In this document: positions 21,629 through 32,046 of the stretch, one piece after another
Position numbering within the stretch: the first letter of the stretch is position 1
Layout of the letters: the number at the start of each line of letters is the position of its first letter
NCBI GenBank assembly: GCA_035235625.1
Contig: CP141143.1
Location: 23,481,092-23,545,091, forward strand
Source: Saururus chinensis
Taxonomy: Eukaryota > Streptophyta > Magnoliopsida > Piperales > Saururaceae
Direction of reading: 5' to 3'
Length of the DNA: 64,000 nucleotides
Notes under the pieces: generated by a model
Seen by the model: the letters and a program-made list of their open reading frames with translations, nothing else
The model's database searches: none
Told to the model about the DNA's origin: nothing
Made by a program: the position numbers and the translations under genes

Positions 21629-22026
21629 AACACACTTGACAAGACAAAATCGAAAAAATACAAGTGGAAAAGGACATGCGAAAGTGTATAATCTCCATGG
21701 TCAGATGTCAGGAGGCAAAGCAATTCATCGAAGATCCTAGCAAGAAAAAGTTTCTGAGTAATCATCATACAGTCGGAATAGAAGAGCAACAAATTTCACC
21801 TTCTCCGCAAGTTTGAATGAAGCTACACAAGAATGAATGAATGAATGAAAGAAAGGAAGAAGAAGAAGAAGAGAAAAGCAGGGACGAGAATGTGGCAAGG
21901 GAGTTGACGATAGCAGGGAGCTCTGTGGTCTTAAAGAGGGATCATAAAGTAGAAAAGGAGAAAGAGAGATCGTATATATATGAACTGAAGTTGGGAATCG
22001 GATGACTGTTTGGATTTTAGTTGCCT
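21629..22026. repeat. Isolated copy of the LRR-gene leader and promoter-proximal region
   Basis: Matches about 28820-29232 (far 5' end of LRR copy C) in the same direction: one minisatellite unit with CATGCGAAAGTGTATAATCT, the GAAAAAGTTTCTGAGTAATC stretch, GAAGAAGAAG, and GGGAGCTCTGTGGTCTTAAA. Homology ends near AGTTGCC at 22026. It sits between a gypsy RT piece and a gypsy integrase piece. Confidence 0.88.
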
Positions 22027-22059
22027 GATCTATATAAAGGTCAGTCAGTCTGCATTCCA

Positions 22060-23160
22060 TAGTTTTCTTTAAGTAAACAAATTGTTACAGAACTTCATAA
22101 TGGAGGTCTAGCTGGTCATTTTGGAAGGAATAAAACCTATCACTCTATTTTAGAAAGGTTTTACTCGCCTAGACTCAAAAGAGATGTAGAGAAAGTGGTT
22201 CAACATTGCTATATTTGTCAAGAATCAAAAGGTCATCATCAAAACACAGGGTTATACCTACCATTACCCCCACCTCAATATCCATGGGAAGACATAACAA
22301 TGGACTTTATCCTAGGGTTACCTAAAACATAGCGGGGCTTTGACTCTATTTTCATGGTGGTGGATTGATTTTAAAAAATATCGCATTTTATTCACTGTAA
22401 AAGAACCTTTGATACAACCTATATAGCAATGTTGTTTTTCAAGGAAGTGGTGAGATTACATGGAATGCCTACAACTATCACTTCTGACAGAGATAGTAGA
22501 TTTTGGGACACTTTTGGAGGACTCTTTGGAAAAGATGTGATACAAAGCTTTAGTTCAGTATAGCCTTTCATCCATAAATGGATGGACAAACTGAAATTGT
22601 TAATAGAAGTTTGGAAAATTTGCTAAGGTCTTTAATTAGAAACAGACCTAAACAGTGGGACCAAATTCTTGCTTGGGCTGAATTTGCTTTAATTTGAGTT
22701 TGAATAAGTCTACAGGGAAAACTCCATTTGAAATAATATATGGTTCTAATCCCCGACACACTTTGGATTTGTTACATATTAATAAGCAAGTAGAAGGCAA
22801 TCTTGTTGCACATAACATCGGCAAAACTTTCAGCTGTCCATCAAGAAGTCAGTCAAAAACTTCAACAATCCAATGCTAAATACAAATAGTTGGCTAAGAA
22901 AAAAATCATTTTCAAAAGGAGATATGGAAATGTTGCACTTAAGTAAAGATTGACAACCTATTAGGTCCTATAATAAGTTGAAGCCAAACAAATTGGGTCC
23001 TTATTGGATCTTACACAAGGTCAATGTATGTAGTGGACTTACCTTCAGAGTATTCAATTTCTAAAACATTTAATATAGTTAATTCTTTTAAATATTTGGA
23101 TCCTAAAGAACTGGATTTCCAATTAAACTCGAGGACAAGTTTACAAAAGAGGGAGGAAAA
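22060..23160 (+). mobile_element. gypsy integrase fragment with polypurine tract
   Basis: Contains VTELHNGGLAGHFGRNKTYH (zinc-binding part), HCYICQESKGHH, PWEDITMDFILGLPKT (first Asp), TTITSDRDSRFW (second Asp) and the later KTPFEIIYGSNPRHT and GPYWILHKV blocks. Several stops and frame changes are present. It ends NSRTSLQKR and the tract GAGGGAGGAAAA, right before an LTR. The region between RT and integrase (YVDD, RNase H) is missing. Confidence 0.9.
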
Positions 23161-23779
23161 TGATGGAGACGAAATTGTCCTTCAACCATCAACGGAAGCT
23201 CATTTTACTAGAAGGGATAAAATGGAGAATACACTAGCAACTATGCTGGATTAGTTTACTTGACAACAACCATAACAGTCTAACAACCAATTCAGCTGAT
23301 GTCGAGTAGTTATAAAAGGGCAAAAAGGAGCCATTTGGAAGGGCAAATTCCAAATTCAAAATTCAAATTGCTTGAAGCAAACTTCTCAATATTTTCCAAA
23401 TATGTGCTTCCTCGTGGATTCAAGTGACTAAGAGCATTAATTTTCTTTCAGGAATTGACGACTATTGATGGATTTCAACTGTTGAATTCTTACTCTGTTT
23501 CTATTGATTTTGTGACAATTGAGTTAGTGATCTATAAAGCATTGTTGTTAGATCCAATTTAACTTCATTTACATGTAATTTCCCTTAACAAACATTGTAT
23601 TGTCTTGATGTAATTGGAGTACAACTGTTTGTACATGTTCGTACATTGAAGAAATTGAAAATTATAGAGTTTCTCTACAAAAGCATACTTGAACATCTTC
23701 ATTACTCAGCAGGTTTTCTGTATTGTTGTTGAAATTCCGTTGTAATCATCATTGTGAATCAACATTGTCTCGTGCATCA
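23161..23779 (+). repeat. gypsy 3' LTR (about 619 bp)
   Basis: Starts TGATGGAGACG after the polypurine tract and ends …CTCGTGCATCA by the TG…CA rule. Its last 212 bases recur at 26603-26814 as part of the tandem duplication, which supports the end point because the match fades soon after both. Confidence 0.75.
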
Positions 23780-23810
23780 GTCAGCTACGTCATCACCTAG
23801 CTGGCTTAGC

Positions 23811-25336
23811 TTAGGCTTTCTCCTCAAATAAAACTAAGAACTGATTACTAGGAGTTGGCAGTTCCTTTGGCCCTTTGCCTTTCATTATCTTATCAAATGT
23901 AATACGACGCATTGCCTCTTAAGATAACTCATGATTCTGCCCCTCTTGCTGACTTTGCTCCGCTTGATGATTATGTCCCTCTTGCTGATTCCCCCCTCCA
24001 GCAGCCATGTGCATCCATGTGATGACTATGTAGAGAAAACTGAATCTAAATAACTAAAAAGGAATACAAAGCACAATCTAATTTACTTGGACTACCCATT
24101 AAATGCAAAAACTCTCACAATAGAAGTGAATATACACTCACCTGAGGTTTATTATATTCTTAGATTTTGAAGGAGCGACTCCACTCAAATATATGTTCTA
24201 GATATTCTTGAGAAACATGAGTTATAAGACAGTTCAGTGATTGATTTGTAAGAATAGACTATGTTAAACACTCCAGTGCAATTTAGAACACAATGCTAGT
24301 TTTTTAGAGACATAAATATGTACTTACAACTCATGCAAAATTTTCAAACCATTAAATGAGATGGGAAGGTCTCTCATGAAGCTGTTGTATGAGATATCCC
24401 TGAGAGACCAAAATCTAATTACTTGGACTACCCTTATACATGCAAAAACTGTATCACAACAGAGTTACAATAACAATTAGTCAAAATAAGCATAAAGTGT
24501 GCACATGAGTTGTCCCTTTTATTTTGGGCGGGGGAGGGGATTAAAAGTCAAAAATATTGGTTTATCACAAAAATCATAATTTACATATACAAAAAAGGAG
24601 TAAGGATTGGAGAATTTGATTGAGTTGGTGACATAATGTAAAAACAACTAGACAAGCATTAGGTTTCACATAAAAAGAAGAAAATAAAATTAAGTTATTC
24701 ATCTTACATAATGGAGATATTCTATGGAAGATTAGAAGGAGCATCATCACCTATGCTGTTGTTGCTTAGATCCTTTCACATATCATTTAAACAAAAATAA
24801 TAATTAGTTCCAAATAGGAAAAGAGTTCAGGGTGGAATTTAGTTTTCTCCACTAAGAGGAAGAAATTACTTACAGTTCTTTTAAAGAACTACGGCTGGAT
24901 AATTGTGCACCAAAGCTTCATTAAGACCAAGGTTTTGAATATTTCTATTAAAAAAGTTGACATACAGAGATCAACAATAAAGAATGGCATAGAAGTAAAT
25001 AGAGATATAGGCAAAGAGAAGAACTTGATGCCATACAATATTATAACGGAACATGACACTCCCATCTAGCCTTCCGCATAGGGATCTTCACCACTTTTAC
25101 TCCAACTCATCAACTCAGTTGGAGAGTTCACGGAATTATACAAATCATGTAGTGCAATGATTGAACAAGAAAAATATTTGCCAAAATCGGATAGAAATGT
25201 AATTCAATTGTAGAAATAAATTCTAGCATATGAAAACTCTACCATCAAGTTGATCAGTGGCTGATCCATGTGTAGGCAGCGACACATAAGAACAAAGTAC
25301 TACCAGGTACAACCAGAGGAATTGTCGAGTGGCCAT
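23811..25336 (-). pseudogene. Kinase-less STRUBBELIG-like LRR gene, copy B, broken
   Basis: On the minus strand the start ATG is at 25336 and gives the signal peptide MATRQFLWLYLVVLCSYVSL. The LRR cap exon reads SWSKSGEDPYAEG, then a TAG at 25066-25068 in place of the Trp of copy A, then MGVSCSV. The donor of exon 3 (GAACT/GTAAGT) is intact here, unlike copy A. Exon 6 has the family-wide TGA (INH-stop) and a deletion of roughly 130 bases that removes its end and the next intron. The last exon keeps KIMKGKGPKELPTPS. Not functional as an LRR protein. Confidence 0.75.
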
Positions 25337-25639
25337 CCTCTATGGGAGCAAAAAAAAAAATGTTTATGACAAGAATAATAGAAGATAACAAGGAAGGGCG
25401 AAAGGAAAACAAAGAAGAAACAACATATATGGAAGAGAAACAGGACACACATATCAAAAGATTATAAAAAAACAAGACAATAACATGCATCCTGACGTAG
25501 AAATTATCTGCCATTAAGCTGTATTATTTCTGCATACTTCGACGTGCATTTGTAATTGGAAAGATGAATGGGAACTCCCCATTACATTTTGTAATACCCA
25601 CGAAAAGGAAGACGGAATAAAAAAAATACACAAGAAAAC

Positions 25640-26597
25640 AAGATGAACACACTTGACAAGACAGAAAAGAAAAATACATATGAAAAAGGACATGCAAAAG
25701 TGTAGAATCTTCGTGGTCAATTTTTTTTAAAAAAGACAACATTAGGAGCAAGTAATTCATCGAAGAACAAGACAAAATCGAAAAAATGCAAGTGAAAAAG
25801 GAATGTGAAAGTGTAGCATCTCCATGGTCAAATTTTACAAAAAAATCGACGTCAGGATCAAGCAATTCATCGAAGAACAAGACAGAATGGAAAAATACAA
25901 GTGAAAAAGGAATGCGAAAGGTCAAATTTCACAAAAATAGCAAAGCAATTTATCAAAGAACACACTTGCAAGACAGAATCGAAAAAATTCTAAGTGACCT
26001 TCGAAGAACACATTGAATATACTAAGTGAAAAAGGACGGAATCTCCCTGGTCAAATTTTACAAGAAAAAAAGACGGCATCAGGAGGAGTACAGAGCAAAG
26101 CAATTCATCGAAGAAGAAACTTCACAAGACAGAATCACATGCGAAAGTGTAGAATCTCCATCGTCAAATTTCACAAGAAAAAAAATATTCATTGAAGAAC
26201 ACACTTACAATACAGAATCGAAAAGAAAAATGACATGCGCAAGTGTAGCAATTCATCGAAAAATATACAAATAAAAAAAATACCAAATTAAAAAGGACAT
26301 GTGAAAGTGTGGAATCTTCCTGGTCAAATTTCACAAGAAAAAACGACGTTAGGAGGAGTATAGAGAAAAACAATTCATCAAAGAACAAACTTGACAAGAT
26401 AGAATTACATGTGAAAGTGTAGAATCTCCATTGTCAAATTTCACAAGAAAAAAACAATTCATCGAAGAACACACTTGACAAGACAAAATCACATGCGAAA
26501 GTGTAGAATCTGCATCGTCAAATTTCACAAGAAAAAAGTAATTCATTGAAGGACATGCGAAAGTGTATAATCTCCATGGTCAAACATCAAGAGGCAA
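25640..26597. repeat. Degenerate 84-bp minisatellite upstream of LRR copy B
   Basis: About ten units marked by CATGCGAAAGTGTAGAATCT, TCAAATTTCACAAGAAAAAA and CAATTCATCGAAGAACACAC. Neighbouring full units are 84 bp apart (for example 26407 and 26491); others are longer or broken. It lies where the leader intron of copy B would be. Confidence 0.9.
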
Positions 26598-26602
26598 AGC
26601 AA

Positions 26603-26814
26603 TTTACATGTAATTTCTTTTGATGAACATTGTATTGTCTTGATGTAATTGGAGTACAACTGTTTGTACATGTTCATACATTGAAGAAATTGAAAATTAC
26701 AGAGTTTCTCTAAAAAAGCAGACTTGAATATCTTCATTACTCAACTGGTTTTCTGTGATGTTGTTGAAATTCCATTGTAATTGTCATTGTGAATCGACAT
26801 TGTCTCCTGCATCA
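26603..26814 (+). repeat. Duplicated LTR end
   Basis: Near copy of 23568-23779, the last third of the gypsy LTR, without the rest of the element. It marks the left end of tandem unit 2. Confidence 0.9.
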
Positions 26815-26845
26815 ATCAACTCTGCCATCACCTAGCTAGCTTAGC

Positions 26846-28374
26846 TTAGGCTTCTTCCTCCTCAAATAGAACTGAGAAACAATTGCCACTAAGAATTTTT
26901 TTGTCCTTTTTGGATTCTCTAACATCTTTACTAGGAGTTGGCAATTCCTTTGGCCCTTTGCCTTTCATTATCTTGTCAATTGTACGGCACTTCTCCTCCT
27001 GAGATAGCTTAGGATTCTGCCCCTACTCCTCTTGTTGATTCCCACCTCTAGCAGCCATGTACATCCATATGGCCATGCAGAGAAAAGTGAATCTGAATAA
27101 ATTCTTAGATTTTGAGAGGGAGGCTCCACTGAAATATATATTCTGGATATTCCTGAGAAACATGAGTTAAAATAAGAATCTGAACATAGAAAAATAGTGC
27201 AAACTCATGGTAATTTTATGAGTACATACAAATCAGTTGAAGGGAAGATTTGCAAGAAATGCAATTGAGATAGTTCATTGATTGATTTGTAAGAACAGAC
27301 TATGTTAAACATTCCAGTACAATTTAGAACACAATGCTAGTTTTTTAGAGACATAAATATGTACTTGCAGCTCATGCAGATTTTTCAAACCATTAAATGA
27401 GATGGGATGGTCTCCCGCGAAGCTGTTGTATGAGATATCCCTGAGAAACCAAAATCTAATTACTTAGACTACCCTTATACATGCAAAAACTGTATCACAA
27501 CAAAGTTACAGTAACAATTACTCAAAATAACCATAAAGTGTGCATATGAGTTGACTCTTTTTTTTTGGGTGGGGGGTTTAAAAGTCAAAAATATAGGTTT
27601 ATCACAAAAATCATAATTTAAATATACAGAAATGGAGTAAGGACTGGAAAATTTAATTGAGTTGGTGACATGATGCAAAAACAATTAGACAAGCATTAGG
27701 TCGCACATAAAAAGAAGAAAATGAAATTAAGTTATTCATCTTACATAATGGACATATTCTGTGAATGATTAGAAGGAACATCATCACCTATGTTGTTGTT
27801 GCTTAGATCCCTTTACATATCATTTAAACAAAAATGATAATTAGTTCCAAATAGGAAAGGAGTTCAAGGCGGAATTTAGTTTTCTCCACTGAAAGGAAGA
27901 AATTACTTACAGTTCATTTAAAGAACTACGACTTGATAATTGTGCGCCAAATGATTCATTAAGACCAATGTTTCGAATATTTCTATTAAAAAAGTCGATA
28001 TACAGAGATCAACAATAAAGAATGACATAGAAGGATACAGAGACATAGGCGAAGAGAAGAACTTGATGCCATTCACTGATACAATGGAACATGACACTCC
28101 CATCTAGCCTTCCCCACGGGGATCTTCACCACTTTTACTCCAGCTCTTCAACTCAGTTGGAGAGTTCAAGGAATTATACAAATCATGCAGTGCAATGACT
28201 GAACAAGAAAAATATTTGCCATAACCGGAGAGATGCAATTAAATTGTAGAAATCAATTCTTTGGCATATAAAAACTTTACCATCAAATTGATCAGCGGTT
28301 GATCCATGTGAAGGCACAGACGCATAAGAACAAAGTACTACCAGGTACAACCAGAGGAACTATCCAGTGGCCAT
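26846..28374 (-). pseudogene. Kinase-less STRUBBELIG-like LRR gene, copy C, broken
   Basis: Minus-strand ATG at 28374 gives a signal peptide like copy B. The cap exon reads SWSKSGEDPRGEG followed by TAG at 28104-28106, the same nonsense codon as copy B. The exon 3 donor is intact, and the family-wide TGA in exon 6 is present (INQ-stop). The last exon holds MYMAARGGNQQEE-stop-GQN, then KIMKGKGPKELPTPSKDVRE and a stop at 26846-26848. No kinase exons follow. The gene is otherwise nearly complete in exon order, so it is the best template for the family structure. Confidence 0.75.
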
Positions 28375-28439
28375 CCTCTATGGGAGCGAAAAAAAATGTT
28401 TATGACAAAAATAATAGAAGATAACAAGGAAGTGCAGAA

Positions 28440-28920
28440 ACAAAACAAACTTGACAAGACAGAATCACATGAGAAAGTGTAGAATCTCCATCATCAAATT
28501 TCATAAGAAAAAACAATTCATCGAAGAACACACTTACAAGACAGAATCGAAAAGAAAAAGGACATGCGCAAGTGTAGCAATTCATCGAAGAACACACAAT
28601 CGAAAAAATACCAAATGAAAAAGAACATGCAAAAGTGTGGAATGTCCGTAGTCAAATTCCACAAGAAAAAAAGACGACGTCAAGAGGAGTATAGAGCAAA
28701 GCAATTCATCGAAGAACATACTTGACAAGACAGAATCACATGCAAAAGTGTAGAATCTTCATCGCCAAAATTCACAAGAAAAAAGCAATTCATCAAAGAA
28801 CAGACTTGACAAGACAAAATCACATGCGAAAGTATATAATCTCCATTGTCAAATTTCACAAGAAAAAAATAATTCATCAAAGAAGGACATGCGAAAGTGT
28901 ATAATCTCCATGGTCAGACA
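28440..28920. repeat. 84-bp minisatellite upstream of LRR copy C
   Basis: About six units with the same markers as the copy B array; the full units at 28738 and 28822 are exactly 84 bp apart. Because 84 is a multiple of three, the minus strand keeps an open frame over two units with the repeated residues [13 protein letters not shown] see no sign that it is translated. Confidence 0.9.
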
Positions 28921-29235
28921 TCAGGAGGCAAAGTAATTCATCAAAGAATCTAGCAAGAAAAAGTTTCTGAGTAATCACCGCACTTTTTTCATGCAGTCGC
29001 AACAGAAGAACAACAAATTTCACCTTCTCCGCAAGTTTGAACGAAGCTACATAAGAAAGAAAGGAAGAAGAAGAAGAAGAGAATACCATGGACGAGAATG
29101 TGGCAGGGGAATTGACGATGGCAGGGAGCTCTGTGGTCTTAAAGAGGGATCATAAAGCGGAAACGGAGAAAGAGGATCATATATATAAGAACTGAAGTTG
29201 GGAATTGGATGATTGTCTGGATTTCAGTTGCCCCC

Positions 29236-29730
29236 CACTGAGAGGGTTATTCTCGTTGCTAATCACCTGTTAATCTATGTTTCATTAACTTGGCATTTGC
29301 CCCCCTTCCAACACGTCTGTCGCTTCCCCAACTCCCAAGTCTTAAGCATTGTCTTTGTCTTTGTCCTCCTCTTCCCACAAAACCCACCCGCGAGGGGCAC
29401 TTCCCTCACCGGCAGGGGAGGAGGAGCCCCAACATCGGTGGGTGGTCTCTGAAACATATTGAAGCGCTCGAGGAGGTGACAGACGTGATGGCTTTCGGTG
29501 GCTGACGATGCATTTCCACTGGGTCTGGTTGTTGTTGGGATCATCTCTTGTGCAAACAAAGCGGAAAGCGGGGTGGAGGCCAATTTTGACGCAAAAAATG
29601 TCATGCAACTTTGTTCACTCTCCTAGCCACTGGGTCTGGGCCCATTGGAGCGTCAGCAACCCAACCCACCCGGTGTGTAGCGCTTCTAAATGGGCTATTG
29701 GTGTCATATGACGGCCCAATGGGTGTTGGA
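29236..29730 (-). promoter_or_regulatory. Likely promoter region of LRR copy C
   Basis: GC-richer than its surroundings and holds GGGCCCATTGG (about 29638) and GGCCCAATGGG (about 29713), the GGCCCA/TGGGCC motif common in plant promoters. It lies upstream of the leader at 28990-29232. No protein-coding match was recognised in its short frames. Confidence 0.4.
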
Positions 29731-30214
29731 AGCTTTTTTAATATTTTACTTGACAATGAGCTTCGTATAAATACATCCATGGTGCATATATTAAGTATAT
29801 ATTAATATTATTTATACTAATATATAATAGCATTAATATACGATAGCATAAGTATATTGATCTCAAGTATTAAAGGTTCATATATATTTTTTACACTGAG
29901 CTCATCATTATTAAAGTATGAATGATAAATTTCAAGCTATATATGAGTGTTAATAAGGTGGCTTTTGTAAAAGTAAAAGCCCTTGATGCATAAAGAAAGA
30001 TTTATATGAGAAATTAGATATGGGGCAGATAATCGTTAAGGGTGTGTCTTATTATCTCTCTCTTATTTAAAGTCTCATTTGAGATGATTGAATTAGAGTT
30101 AGAATATGTGATACAAAAATACACTGCATGTTGGTGGCCTATACAAAAAAATGAATTAGCAGTTTTTTTAAAAATTTTTTCTAAAAAAAGATAAAAATTT
30201 GGAGGCCTTTGTTA
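29731..30214. other. AT-rich intergenic, nothing recognised
   Basis: No frame or repeat that I can name. Confidence 0.6.
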
Positions 30215-30408
30215 CTTTTATAGGTGTTGGGATAGGTAGCCATTTTAAAATAGCCCCCAATGGCAAGTGGACACATGTTAGTTAAATCTGACAGCAACCG
30301 GTCATTTTTTGAGGTAATCGGCTGTATCCAGTTTCCCTAGTCGGACATATCAGCATCTTTTTAATTTTGCGAATGGCTAATTCCGTGGAGAAATTTTGGT
30401 CTGGTATC
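30215..30408 (+). repeat. Dispersed repeat, copy 2
   Basis: Matches 6275-6470 in the same direction, from TTACTTTTATAGGTGTTGGG to GAGAAATTTTGGTC. Different sequence follows each copy, so the shared end near GGTC is probably a true element end. Confidence 0.8.
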
Positions 30409-31640
30409 CACTGCTGGGTAAGATTGTAGGAGCAGTGTATTGTAAGGTTATTGACACATAAACGAATATATATTAGCACACATATACTAAGCAACTCTTA
30501 TACCAACATGCATGCGTTATTTATATGCGCCACGATTGATCAATAGTTCAAAAGATATTTACATGTGCCCATATGTAATGTGTTTAAAATGTGTCTCTAT
30601 GACAGGTATTTAAATGTTGTATCGATACAAATGATAATATTGATGATAATAAATATAGGTATATGTCAATGATATACTTGGTACGCATCGAAACGGGCGT
30701 GAACCCTTTTACAAACATAAATAATAATATATCATTATAATACTTCTTTTAGAGTATATTAAGACTCTAGAATGCCATATCAATTGATACAAATATTCTA
30801 AAATTAATTTATTTTGAAACCATATATTATTACACTTTTCATCCCATATAAATTATTACTCATTCTTTCCTGTATTAGGTGCTTTGAAATTAGTTTATTT
30901 TATAACCAAATAATATGCTTAATATGAGTCACGTTTATATATTTAAATAAATGCATAATTATGGAGCACAATATTTAAAAAATAATTATGTAAATTGTAT
31001 GGACCTACTCGTATTGATCTCATATAACTTTAAAAATATTATTTTTAATATAACAAAAAATATTGTTATCTTTAAACTTATAAAGAAGTTGTGTTTGAAT
31101 TGTGTTTTTATTTTATATTTTTTATTTTTTTTAAATAAAAAAATTATTTTTTAAATACCAATCAACACGTATCGGCCGTATTAATATGATATAGCCGATA
31201 CAACCAATATGTTTCATATTTTGGTGTGGGGGGCATACCACCCCATACTCGTATCGGTCTTCACTAATATAAATACATATCAATCAGTACGGAGTTGTAT
31301 CGATCTATATTAGATAAACATATGACAGAGAAACCGACTACCTTTAAAAGATGACCGATTGTAGTCAATTTTTACTTATTTGTACCAATCTATATGAGTT
31401 TTTCTTAATCTTTACTAACAATGAGCCATATAGGTGCCTTTTATTTATGAGATCCACGATGTATGTATTAATATCATTGATCAAGGGCTCTCATAGATGA
31501 TTCTAACTTATTTAATTCTTAAACTCATTATAAATAAAAAAATATAAAAAATTATTCCCTATATTACGGGCTCATTCTAGGTGGGCTCAATATTTACATC
31601 CTCGGAAGGTTCATAAATTTTTCCCATGAGATCGAGCAGG
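30409..31640. other. AT-rich intergenic, nothing recognised
   Basis: Very AT-rich with short inverted and direct words but no gene, tRNA or known element seen. Confidence 0.6.
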
Positions 31641-31654
31641 CTCAAAACTAGAAG

Positions 31655-31740
31655 CACGGGCCCAGCTTGAGCCACAATGGTCAGAAGCTCGATTTATGCC
31701 TCCAGGCCCACACTGGAAGCTCAGGCCCAGCTCCTCCTCC
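31655..31740 (+). promoter_or_regulatory. GGCCCA motif cluster before the F-box gene
   Basis: GGGCCCAG, AGGCCCACA and AGGCCCAG occur within 80 bases, about 310-390 bases before the F-box ATG. Such site II-like motifs are frequent in promoters of broadly expressed plant genes; TCP binding is inferred. Confidence 0.5.
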
Positions 31741-32046
31741 ACCCTGCGCTCGGCTTTTGTCACCGTCAAGCCAGGCGAAGCGACTCGCGTGACGACAGGG
31801 GCAGTTACGGCCGTAGGATCGACCCACCCAATTTTCCGTAGGCCGTAGGGTTGTCCAAGTACTCTCTGGCAACTCGCGCGAATAGCGCTGTAGCCGCAGG
31901 GTTTTGCCGCCTTTTCTTAATCGGCCGTGGTCCGGGCCGGAGAACGGAGCCGTTTTTTTCTCCTGCAAATCGTTCGATTGCTCCGATATTCAGAACGTTT
32001 CGCTTCAAATTGAAATTGTGGGAATTTTTAGTATTGTTCTTTGGAT

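Larger units (their letters stand above)
23569..26602. repeat. Tandem duplication unit 1 (LTR end, LRR copy B, minisatellite)
   Basis: The order LTR end, LRR gene on the minus strand, minisatellite recurs in unit 2 from 26603. The join at about 26602 puts GGCAAAGCAATT of the minisatellite directly against TACATGTAATTT of the LTR. Unit 2 is shorter, mainly in the minisatellite. Confidence 0.88.
26603..29232. repeat. Tandem duplication unit 2 (LTR end, LRR copy C, minisatellite, leader)
   Basis: Same order as unit 1. It continues past the point where unit 1 stops, into the 5' leader that also occurs alone at 21629-22026. Confidence 0.85.

Noticed and set aside
25640-28920. CRISPR-like array
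   Set aside because: Repeats are degenerate and contiguous without regular spacers, and this is a plant nuclear sequence; it is a minisatellite.
29275-29608. Overlapping 71-109-residue frames in a GC-richer stretch
   Set aside because: Frames on both strands reflect base composition; none shows a family pattern. Treated as promoter-like.
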